Source: Spirochaetales bacterium (GTDB lineage: Bacteria > Spirochaetota > Spirochaetia > Treponematales > Treponemataceae). Taken from it: 64,000 nt of DNA. The notes under the pieces were generated by a model, which saw only the letters and a list, made by a program, of their open reading frames with translations, was not told where the DNA came from and did no database searches. Location of the stretch: assembly GCA_003252395.1 (NCBI GenBank), contig QKEL01000003.1, positions 62,001 to 126,000 of the forward strand, written 5' to 3'. The position numbers were made by a program, and so were the translations under genes. Positions within the stretch are counted from its first letter, which is position 1, and each line of letters starts with the position of its first letter. Shown here piece after piece: positions 49,878-57,101 of this stretch.

Positions 49878-50429
49878 TTACCCGAGATCCGGGTCGTACA
49901 CCGCCCGCTCGCCGCCGACGTACGGAGGCCTCGTGCGGGCGAGCACTAAGGGCGCCTCCCCGATCCGCGACACCGAGACCCGAACCGGTACCGCGACCCG
50001 GTCCAAGTGCATTCCGATTAGCGTGTTTCCGATATCCACGCCGAGGGAAGCCTTGACCGATTCCACCAAGACGGGGTGGTCCATACCTTCATACGCCGCC
50101 GTCGCGAAAGACCCTCCGGCGGTGGGCTGCGGCACCGCGTTCACCCGGCGGAGCCCATACGGGCGAACGGCCTCCCGTTCCACCACGAGGGACCGATTCA
50201 GGTGCTCGCAGGTTTGGGCCGCGAGAAACAGGGCATGGTCGCGGCAAAATTCCGAAAGGGTCTCGAAAATCACCAGGGCGATTTCCGGGCTCCCCCCGGT
50301 CCCGATGCGCCGGCCGGCGACTTCGCTGGTACTGCATCCGGCGACGAATAGTGACCCTTCCTCGACCCGTGCCGCCTTCCATAAGTCCGCTAGAGCGGCC
50401 CTCAAGTCGTTCCGAATCGCCTCGATCAT
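49878..50429 (-). CDS. ywlG: YwlG/DUF436 (UPF0340) family protein
   Basis: A 183-residue protein of the TIGR01440 family. Conserved segments: VAGCSTSEVAGRRIGTGGS, QTCEHLNRSLVVERE, AVPQPTAGGSFATAAY and VDIGNTLIGMHLDRVAVPVR. The CSTSEV and TCEHLNR cysteines are the invariant ones of the family. Biochemical function is unknown. AGGAGG lies 7 bases before the ATG. First gene of a pair with dus. Confidence 0.88.
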   Translation of the reverse strand: MIEAIRNDLRAALADLWKAARVEEGSLFVAGCSTSEVAGRRIGTGGSPEIALVIFETLSEFCRDHALFLAAQTCEHLNRSLVVEREAVRPYGLRRVNAVPQPTAGGSFATAAYEGMDHPVLVESVKASLGVDIGNTLIGMHLDRVAVPVRVSVSRIGEAPLVLARTRPPYVGGERAVYDPDLG

Positions 50430-50509
50430 GCGTTATCCTCCTGAGCGCGGGTTGTCCGGTCAAAACAAAACTACCCCCACGATTCGCGTTCGTCAAGGCG
50501 GCGTACCCG

Positions 50510-50539
50510 TCGACGCGATGCCGGGGCGGCGGGTATACT
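50510..50539 (+). promoter_or_regulatory. Promoter of the acidic hypothetical gene, leaderless type
   Basis: TCGACG (50510-50515), 18-nt spacer, TATACT (50534-50539), six bases, then the ATG at 50546. No Shine-Dalgarno site. Confidence 0.5.
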
Positions 50540-50545
50540 CAAGCC

Positions 50546-51526
50546 ATGCTATATCTCAACCCCACGAAACGGCGCCTCGGAGTCGAAACGGTGGGCGCCG
50601 AAGAGGAAATCATGGACCTCTACGACGCCCTTTTGGAATTGATCGAATGTGCGGACGGTATCGATGACGAGGGGGTAGTCAATCTCACGGATACCAATGC
50701 CCACTTATTCGACTTTCTCGATTTGCTTCGGCATCCGGAACCGATTCCCGAAGAATACCTTGCCCCCGCAGAAACGCCCTCCAAGAGGGGCAAACCCTCC
50801 GCGACGCCCGAAAGCGAAACAGATGAGCCGGGAAGGCCAAAGGTCTTGGCCTTCCCGGGCGTAACCCTGGACGAAGTCGGAAAGGAAGCTGATGAGGAAG
50901 AAACGGACGTTGACGACGACGTTGACGACCTTGACATAGACGGCTTTATCAAAAACGCCGATTTACCCGATGACATCATCGCGGCGCTGGAGGAATTCCG
51001 CGCGACCGGCAAGCTCAGCGACGCCCTTGACGGCGACGACGAAAGCCTTTTTGTGGACGACGACCTGATGGTTCGCATGATCTGGCCCGAAGCGGTGCAT
51101 TTGGCCTTTACCCTCAACGAATACCTCGGTTGGAGCGCTTCCGCGCGCGACGCGGCCTGGGCCCGGGAGATCCGCTGGAGGCCGGCTTACGGAACGGTGC
51201 TTCGGTATCAGGCCCAGCTGATCGACTGCATTTGCGACGCCCTCCCGGAGAAACAAGCCGACCAGGCACGGGAATTGCTCGAAAGCCCGAAGGTATCGGT
51301 TAAGGACATCTGCTTTCAGTATATAGACTTGCTCAACGAGGAATTCGTCCTTGCCACCGCAAAGCGGAGAAAGGCCATGCTCGGTCCCGTCATCGCCGAA
51401 ATAGCGAAGAGCGGTCCCCGGAACGAGAAAATCCGCAAGGAAGCCGAGGCGAAAGCCCGGGAATTGGACTGCCCGGTCGAGGAAATTTCCTTTACCGGGG
51501 AAATGCCGGCCGACCTGGAATGGTAA
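50546..51526 (+). CDS. Acidic hypothetical protein
   Basis: A 326-residue protein that I do not recognise. Residues about 10-70 are helical, about 75-130 are a low-complexity spacer (PAETPSKRGKPSA, then EEETDVDDDVDDLDID), and about 175-320 are a helical domain with many conserved-looking tryptophans (WPEAVHLAFTLNEYLGWSA, AWAREIRWRP). No signal peptide or membrane helix. Start set at 50546, six bases after TATACT; the longer frame is upstream. Its stop overlaps the next start by 7 bp, so it is co-transcribed with a methyltransferase. Possible scaffold or adaptor. Confidence 0.75.
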   Translation: MLYLNPTKRRLGVETVGAEEEIMDLYDALLELIECADGIDDEGVVNLTDTNAHLFDFLDLLRHPEPIPEEYLAPAETPSKRGKPSATPESETDEPGRPKVLAFPGVTLDEVGKEADEEETDVDDDVDDLDIDGFIKNADLPDDIIAALEEFRATGKLSDALDGDDESLFVDDDLMVRMIWPEAVHLAFTLNEYLGWSASARDAAWAREIRWRPAYGTVLRYQAQLIDCICDALPEKQADQARELLESPKVSVKDICFQYIDLLNEEFVLATAKRRKAMLGPVIAEIAKSGPRNEKIRKEAEAKARELDCPVEEISFTGEMPADLEW

Positions 51527-52326
51527 GGAGGGAGGGCCCGGCGAGGGATTCCACGAAACGCTTTTCGGACCGGGTTGAGAACTACGTTCGGTACCGGCCC
51601 TCCTACCCCGACTCGCTCTTTCGGTTTCTCGCCGATTCGGGGCTGATCGCGCCGAACGGCGGGCAATTCTCCGCCGCCGACGTGGGCGCGGGAACGGGAA
51701 TCTTCACCGCCCTCCTCGCGCGCCGGCTCGCCCCCCTCGGCGGCGCGGTTTTCGCCGTCGAACCCAACGACGATATGCGCGACGCGGGCATTCGCCACTG
51801 CGAAGCGCTGCCGAACGTCGCCTTCCTTCCCGGAACCGCGGAGAATACCGGACTCCCGCCCTCTTCGCAGGATCTCGTTACCGTCGCCCAAGCCTTCCAT
51901 TGGTTCAATCCCGAGCGCTCGGTCGCCGAGTTTTCAAGGATTCTGAGGCCACGGGGAAAGCTTGCCCTCGTTTGGAACAATCGGCTCAGCGACACCCCGT
52001 TCCAGGCGGAATACGACCGCCTCGTTTCGACGTACGCCCCGGAATACCATGAGGTAACGCACCGCAACGTGGAACCGGAGAGCCTCAAACCCCTGTTCGC
52101 CGGGGATTGGGCATGCGGGGAATTCGAATATGAACAGCGCTTTGATCTTTCGGGCGCGCAAGGCCGCGCGCTATCGTCTTCCTACTGCCCGAAGGAAGGG
52201 GAAAAAGGCCACAAAGAAATTATGGAGGGCATTGAGGCAGCCTTAGGCCGATTCGGCGAAGGCGGCCTCGTTTCCTTTCATTACCGCACGATACTGCACT
52301 ACGGCACCCCGAAGCGCGGTTTTTAA
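51520..52326 (+). CDS. Class I SAM-dependent methyltransferase
   Basis: A 268-residue methyltransferase. The first motif is FSAADVGAGTGIFTALLAR (SAM-binding), followed by VFAVEPNDDMRDA and the motif DLVTVAQAFHWFNPERSVAEF. The N-terminal RFSDRVENYVRYRPSYP is the characteristic start of the UbiE/COQ5-like or 'YRPxYP' group. Substrate not determinable. The ATG overlaps the preceding gene's stop by 7 bp, which couples it to the acidic protein. Confidence 0.85.
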   Translation: MVRREGPARDSTKRFSDRVENYVRYRPSYPDSLFRFLADSGLIAPNGGQFSAADVGAGTGIFTALLARRLAPLGGAVFAVEPNDDMRDAGIRHCEALPNVAFLPGTAENTGLPPSSQDLVTVAQAFHWFNPERSVAEFSRILRPRGKLALVWNNRLSDTPFQAEYDRLVSTYAPEYHEVTHRNVEPESLKPLFAGDWACGEFEYEQRFDLSGAQGRALSSSYCPKEGEKGHKEIMEGIEAALGRFGEGGLVSFHYRTILHYGTPKRGF

Positions 52327-52388
52327 AGCCCCCTAAACCGTGGAAAACCGCGAACCGATACGCAATACTCTGTATCGGGGGTAGTGTT

Positions 52389-53453
52389 ATGACGGATTCT
52401 CAAATCGATACCTTCGGGCTCCATATCCTTTGCATCGACGACAGCAAGACCCAACTTGTCCTGTACCGATCCCAGCTGGAAGGGCTGTACCGGGTTACCG
52501 CGGCCGTCTCATACCAGGAAGCCATCGCCTGCCTGTCGGCGACAAAGCCGGATTTGATTCTCCTGGACATGGAGATGCCCCAGGTAAACGGCTTGGAATT
52601 CCTGGACATTCTTCGCTATACCCCGAATTACGCCGGCATTCCGGTCATTATCGTTTCGGGCGACGACAAGAGCGAGGACATAAAGGCCGCCTTCGTGCGC
52701 GGCGCCGCCGATTACGTGCGAAAGCCCTACGACGAAGAAGAACTGCGCCTCAGGATAGCCCGGCTTTTCCGTCTCGTTCTGGGACCCAAAAAGGGAGAAG
52801 AGGAGGATTCGGGATCGCTGTCGGGGGCCCAGGAACTCCTCGTAAAGTCGCTGGCCGATCTCGCCTCCGCCCGGGACAACGAGGGAACCCGGCACCTCGA
52901 ACGGATCGGGCCGTATGCCGCGGTAATCGCGCGAAACGCCGCGAAGCTCGCCAAGTACCGCATTTCCATCAACGGCGATTTCGTGGATAAAATCGGACAA
53001 ATGGCGAAGCTGCACGATATCGGCAAGGTGAACGTGCCGGATTACGTCCTCCACAGCCCGGAAGCCCTGCGCGACAAGGAATTCGAGCTGATCAAAAAGC
53101 ACGTAACCGACGGGGCGAGAACCGTCGACATGATCCGCCTATCCTTCCCGGATTACGGCTTTCTCGATTTCGCGCACGATATCATACTCTACCATCACGA
53201 AAACTGGGACGGGCAAGGCTATCCCGAGGGACTATCCGGCAACGCGATACCGGTTTCCGCGCGGATTACCGCCCTCGCGGACCTCTTCGACGCGGTAACG
53301 ACGAAACGGGCCTTTCGTGAGGCGCGGACCTTCGAGGAAGGGGTTGCCGTGGCGGAAAGCGAGAGCGGCAAGCGGCTCGATCCCGATTTGGTGGAAGTGT
53401 TCCGCTTGAGCCTGAACGAGATACGCGAGGTCTACGATCGATACGCGGACTAA
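52389..53453 (+). CDS. Response regulator with HD-GYP output domain
   Basis: A 354-residue cytoplasmic protein. The receiver (about 10-130) has the acidic pair in CIDDSKTQ, phosphoacceptor LDMEMPQ and lysine RKPYDEEEL. The HD-GYP domain (about 150-350) is intact: LHDIGKVNVP, YHHENWDGQGYPEGLSG and RITALADLFDAV. Phosphorylation should switch cyclic-di-GMP breakdown. No histidine kinase lies next to it. Initiation: GGGGGTAG about 7 bases upstream. Downstream gene is convergent and almost touches it. Confidence 0.9.
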   Translation: MTDSQIDTFGLHILCIDDSKTQLVLYRSQLEGLYRVTAAVSYQEAIACLSATKPDLILLDMEMPQVNGLEFLDILRYTPNYAGIPVIIVSGDDKSEDIKAAFVRGAADYVRKPYDEEELRLRIARLFRLVLGPKKGEEEDSGSLSGAQELLVKSLADLASARDNEGTRHLERIGPYAAVIARNAAKLAKYRISINGDFVDKIGQMAKLHDIGKVNVPDYVLHSPEALRDKEFELIKKHVTDGARTVDMIRLSFPDYGFLDFAHDIILYHHENWDGQGYPEGLSGNAIPVSARITALADLFDAVTTKRAFREARTFEEGVAVAESESGKRLDPDLVEVFRLSLNEIREVYDRYAD

Positions 53454-53459
53454 GGCCGG

Positions 53460-54344
53460 TCAGGCTTTCGCGCGGTGTATGAGAAGCACCGCAGCCACGC
53501 TCACCGCGCCGCCGGCTACGCTGGTCCACGCGGGAATTTCGCCTAAAAGGACGAAGGCGATCGCCAGGGCCGAGACCGGCACCAAAAAGGCGAAACTGGA
53601 GGCACGGGCGGCCCCGATTCTCCTCGTCGCCTCGAAATAAAGGGTGGTGCCGAAGGTTCCCGCCGCGAGGCCGAGGTACGCGGCGTCCAGCCAAAAGCCG
53701 GGACCGAGACGCGCGAAATCGAAGGGGCCCTTCGTCCAGGCAAAGGGCAGGAGCATGAGCGCGCACAGGACGGAAGTCCAAAAGCCGTACCGCAATACCC
53801 CCACCCCCTTTTGCGCCTTCGCGCTGGCGTGGGTTAACAGGGCATAGGTGGCGGCCGCCGCCACGAGAATCACGTTTTCAGGCCGGGTAAAGGCCGCGGG
53901 GGAAAACTCCGGGCCGATTATTTGCAGTACGCCGCCGGCCAAACCGAAGGCCAGCCCGACAAGCGTAAGTCCGATAATTCTGTGTCGAGCGAACAGGGCC
54001 GCGAAAAGAAAGCTGAAAAGCGGGTTCAGGGTCGGCACGAGCACGCCGCCGTAACCGCCGCTCCCATGCTTCATGGCGGTAAGAAACAGCATGTTATAGA
54101 GCGCGAGGGCCGCCGCGGACAGGAAGGTCCAAAGCCGCGCCCCTTTCGGAAGGGAAAGGGGTTCCCGCAAAACCAGCAAGACGGGCAGGAACGATACCGC
54201 GTTGATCGCGAAACGCCAAAACGCCGTGAGCTCCGCGGGATACCCCGCGGCCCATTTCGCCACCGTCCAGGAACCGCCCCAGCTGATCATCGCGAGCGCC
54301 ATAAGCGCGTAAAAGAGCGGTTTACGCCCGTGTTGTCCGTCCAT
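53460..54344 (-). CDS. EamA/DMT family transporter
   Basis: A 294-residue inner-membrane permease with about ten hydrophobic helices in two EamA units (ALMALAMISWGGSWTVAKWA at the first helix, GAARASSFAFLVPVSALAIA at helix eight). These export small metabolites or amino acids. I start it at 54344, seven bases after TATGAT; the ATG at 54356 lies above that box. Its stop lies 6 bp from the convergent HD-GYP stop. Substrate unknown. Confidence 0.86.
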   Translation of the reverse strand: MDGQHGRKPLFYALMALAMISWGGSWTVAKWAAGYPAELTAFWRFAINAVSFLPVLLVLREPLSLPKGARLWTFLSAAALALYNMLFLTAMKHGSGGYGGVLVPTLNPLFSFLFAALFARHRIIGLTLVGLAFGLAGGVLQIIGPEFSPAAFTRPENVILVAAAATYALLTHASAKAQKGVGVLRYGFWTSVLCALMLLPFAWTKGPFDFARLGPGFWLDAAYLGLAAGTFGTTLYFEATRRIGAARASSFAFLVPVSALAIAFVLLGEIPAWTSVAGGAVSVAAVLLIHRAKA

Positions 54345-54351
54345 GGGGCGC

Positions 54352-54357
54352 ATCATA
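54352..54357 (-). promoter_or_regulatory. -10 box of the EamA gene, leaderless type
   Basis: TATGAT on the minus strand lies seven bases before the ATG at 54344. No convincing -35 at 17-18 nt. No Shine-Dalgarno site. Confidence 0.4.
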
Positions 54358-54365
54358 GCACGGGC

Positions 54366-54950
54366 TTACGACGGAAGGAACCCCCGGCGAACCGCGTCTT
54401 CCACCACTTCCTCCACGAAGGCCCACACCTCGGGGGCGCCCTCGGCGATGTGGCGGTTCGCGGCGAGCACCATATCCCGGCTGACCCCGTTTTCCTTCCA
54501 GGTCGAGCCCTCGTTCACGTAGTTTTGGTACAGGGGTTCCAGCCGGTCAAACACCGCGGCGTATTTCGCCTCGGGGGTTTCCCGGGCCTCGAACTCTTCC
54601 CACAGCCCGCGGAAAAGGTCCCGGTGTCCGCCGTCCAACAGGCCGAATATCCGCTCGGCCGCCTTTCTCTCCCGCTCGGCGGCCCCGTCGCGGGCGCTGG
54701 AGTACAGAAACGTATCGCCGGCGTCCACCTCCACCACGTCGTGCAGGAGAAGCATCAGGAGTACCCGTTCGAGGTTCACGGGCACGGGCGAAAATTCCCT
54801 GAAAAGGGCCGCCATAACGCAAATGGTCCAGGAATGCTCCGCGTCGTTTTCGTACCTGCTTTTGTCGAAGATGCGCGATTTTCGATAAATCGATTTTACC
54901 TTGTCGATCTCGACCATAAAGTCGAGGTATCGCTTGATGGTCGCGTTCAT
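54366..54950 (-). CDS. HD domain phosphohydrolase (HDDC2/YfbR-like)
   Basis: A 194-residue HD hydrolase. Metal ligands: ENDAEHSW (His), LLLHDVVEVDAGDTFL (His-Asp, then Glu/Asp) and a later YAAVFDRLEPLY aspartate. The HDDC2/YfbR group acts on deoxyribonucleoside monophosphates. I placed the start at 54950, preceded by a GGGGGG Shine-Dalgarno; a longer frame upstream is not needed. The ATG overlaps the preceding stop by 4 bp (ATGA), so it is coupled to the NAD(P)H oxidoreductase. Confidence 0.84.
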   Translation of the reverse strand: MNATIKRYLDFMVEIDKVKSIYRKSRIFDKSRYENDAEHSWTICVMAALFREFSPVPVNLERVLLMLLLHDVVEVDAGDTFLYSSARDGAAERERKAAERIFGLLDGGHRDLFRGLWEEFEARETPEAKYAAVFDRLEPLYQNYVNEGSTWKENGVSRDMVLAANRHIAEGAPEVWAFVEEVVEDAVRRGFLPS

Positions 54951-55591
54951 GTCGCCCCCCCTTCCCCGCCATACGGAACGGCAGACTCGGCAAGGCTTTC
55001 GAGCGCGAGGGTGCGGGCCTCGTCCAGCCATCGCGCGCGCTCTTCGGCAGAGCTTTTCGAAACGATCCGGAACAGGCGCCGCCGCGAGCGCTCGAGGCCG
55101 CAAAAACCGAATACGCACCGGATCCATTCCCATTCCAGGGGATCGTGAAAATAGCCGTCTTCCTTTTCGGCGTCGGTATTGGAGGTGTTGAACACCAGGG
55201 CGACCTTGCCCCCCAGGCGCCCCACGGCAGGAAGGTCGGGGCGGGCCGGGTCGAAATCGTAGGCCAGGGGCGGCCGGAACACCCGGTCAAGATACCCCGT
55301 AAGGATGGCGGGCGGCTGCCCCCACCAGTTCGGGTGCACGAAGACGAGCAAATCGGACTCCGCGAGTTCCCCCATATACCGCACAACCAGGGGGTCCGAA
55401 GCGGGCTTTTTCCCGAGTTCTTCCGCCGTTAATACGGGATCGAAGCCCTCGGCATAAAGGTCGTGGGCATGCACGACGGCGCCTGAGTCCTTCAGGGCGC
55501 CGACTACCGCGCTGAATATCGCGTGATTGAAGCTTTCGCCCCAGGGATGGGCCATAATGACCGAGGCGACCGGTATCTTTCGGTTACGCAT
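54947..55591 (-). CDS. Flavodoxin-2 fold NAD(P)H oxidoreductase
   Basis: A 214-residue KefF/MdaB-type quinone reductase. Family text: VIMAHPWGESFNHAIFS at the N-terminus, then VVRYMGELAESDLLVFVHPNWWGQPPAILTGYLDRVF (residues about 68-104, given as a range) and VFNTSNTDAEKE. It should reduce quinones using NAD(P)H with bound FMN or FAD. The start lies 12 bases after the PhzF stop, with no Shine-Dalgarno. Same operon as the HD hydrolase. Confidence 0.85.
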   Translation of the reverse strand: MRNRKIPVASVIMAHPWGESFNHAIFSAVVGALKDSGAVVHAHDLYAEGFDPVLTAEELGKKPASDPLVVRYMGELAESDLLVFVHPNWWGQPPAILTGYLDRVFRPPLAYDFDPARPDLPAVGRLGGKVALVFNTSNTDAEKEDGYFHDPLEWEWIRCVFGFCGLERSRRRLFRIVSKSSAEERARWLDEARTLALESLAESAVPYGGEGGAT

Positions 55592-55603
55592 GGGTTCGCG
55601 GGC

Positions 55604-56470
55604 TTACCGAAGGGTGCCGTCGGCCACGGGAAAAACCCGCCCGCCGATCTCGATGTTGAACGAGGCGCCTTCTGGCTTTGAGCGCAGGTACAGGATCGAT
55701 TTTCGCCCGATCTCGAAGCCCTGCTCCACGCTGATATCCACCGTGTCTCCGCCGAAATAGCGGTGTTGGGAAAGGTAGGCCGAGAGGCAACCGTTCGCGC
55801 TTCCGGTGGCCGGATCCTCGAAGGCGCCGTGCACGTCGTCGAACATGCGGCAATTCAGGGTATTTTCCCTCTCGTAGGTTTCCGGGCAGAACAGGAGGAG
55901 GGGCTTTCGGTCCCGCGTATTGAAATGGCGCCGGTATTCGTGCGGATCGATGGCGGCGTCCTTCATCGCGCGCAGCGACGCTACCGGAACGATGATAAAA
56001 TCGAGGCCGGTCGAGACGTTCTGGATCGGGTAGCGGGAATCGATATCGGCGGTATCCAAACTGACGATGGGGGCGATAAGCGCGCGGTCGTGTTCCTCGC
56101 CGAACACCGGTTCCATTTGGCGCATCCACACGAGGCCGTCGGAATCGAACCAGACCGGCACGGGGCCCGCCTCGAGCTCGAGGAGCACTTCCTCCGCCCC
56201 GCCGCCGAGAATTTCGTCGCGGATAACCTGGGCCGTACCCAGGGTCGGGTGCCCGGCGAAGGGAATTTCCCCCGCGGGGGTAAAAATGTATACCCTGAAG
56301 CGGTTGCCCTCCGATTCGTCCAGGGCGATAAACGTGGTCTCCGAGAAGTGGAATTCCGTGGCGATGCGCTGCATCGCCTCCTTGTCCATCGGTTCGTGGA
56401 GCAGCACCACCGCGAGCTGGTTACCGGAATAGCGCTCGCGGGCAAAAACGTCGACTATGTAATATTTCAC
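55604..56470 (-). CDS. PhzF family isomerase-like protein
   Basis: A 288-residue protein of the PhzF/diaminopimelate epimerase-like fold. YIVDVFARERYSGNQLAVV at the N-terminus and FSETTFIAL, with the catalytic glutamate, are present. EDPATGSANGCLSAYL is the C-terminal signature. In phenazine-producing bacteria PhzF isomerises DHHA; here no phenazine genes are present, so the substrate is unknown. The start is a GTG at 56470, with GGGAGG 6 bases upstream; the longer frame is not coding. Confidence 0.87.
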   Translation of the reverse strand: MKYYIVDVFARERYSGNQLAVVLLHEPMDKEAMQRIATEFHFSETTFIALDESEGNRFRVYIFTPAGEIPFAGHPTLGTAQVIRDEILGGGAEEVLLELEAGPVPVWFDSDGLVWMRQMEPVFGEEHDRALIAPIVSLDTADIDSRYPIQNVSTGLDFIIVPVASLRAMKDAAIDPHEYRRHFNTRDRKPLLLFCPETYERENTLNCRMFDDVHGAFEDPATGSANGCLSAYLSQHRYFGGDTVDISVEQGFEIGRKSILYLRSKPEGASFNIEIGGRVFPVADGTLR

Positions 56471-56480
56471 GAAACCTCCC

Positions 56481-57041
56481 TCAATACTCCCCCGTCTCGA
56501 TTTCCATAAGCGGGGCAAGCTCGTCCAAACGGGACGCGACAAGCTTCAGGTCCGCGGGATTCACCGCGCCCTTCATGGCCTCCAGGTTTTTTTTCGATTC
56601 CTCGAAATACTCCATCATCTGCTCGTTGTCCGCGTATTGGGCGGCGTAGAGGTCAAAGGAGCTTTCCATGGCCGCGATGCCGATGCAATACGAGATAACC
56701 ACGAATTTCTCGAAACCGTTATTGCCAAGGCCGTTTTTCTTGAGGATCGCGGCGATCTCCGCGGGCGGCTTGAGCGAACGAAGGCGGCGGAACGAGGCGG
56801 AAAGATCGGCGTTCTCGTCCTCGACGTCGAAGGCGTCGGGGAAATAGTCGTCGTATTTATCGCCCAAGGCGTCCATCTCGTCCTGAATCGCGTTGAAATT
56901 GGAAACGTACGCGCTCACGTCGGCGGGGCCGAGAACCTTGGCGGGGGCGGCTTGCGCCAGGGCCGGGGCCGCGGCGAAAGAGAGGAGGAAGGCGGCTAAA
57001 AGGGCGAAGGGGACGAAACGCCCCCGTAAACGATTATTCAT
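56481..57041 (-). CDS. Hypothetical secreted protein
   Basis: A 186-residue protein with a signal peptide (FVPFALLAAFLLSFAAAPALA, cited by length; cleavage after ALA-QA). The mature part is helical and acidic, with VSNFNAIQDEMDALGDKYDD and QMMEYFEESKKNLEAMKGAV. AAGGAG 7 bases before the ATG. No family recognised. Probably periplasmic. It precedes the glycogen phosphorylase end and sits on the same strand, 60 bp downstream of it. Confidence 0.68.
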   Translation of the reverse strand: MNNRLRGRFVPFALLAAFLLSFAAAPALAQAAPAKVLGPADVSAYVSNFNAIQDEMDALGDKYDDYFPDAFDVEDENADLSASFRRLRSLKPPAEIAAILKKNGLGNNGFEKFVVISYCIGIAAMESSFDLYAAQYADNEQMMEYFEESKKNLEAMKGAVNPADLKLVASRLDELAPLMEIETGEY

Positions 57042-57101
57042 GATTGGCTCCTTGTATGGGCCGGCATGGCCCCCGATGGGTTTCCATGCCGACCGAAGAA
57101 C

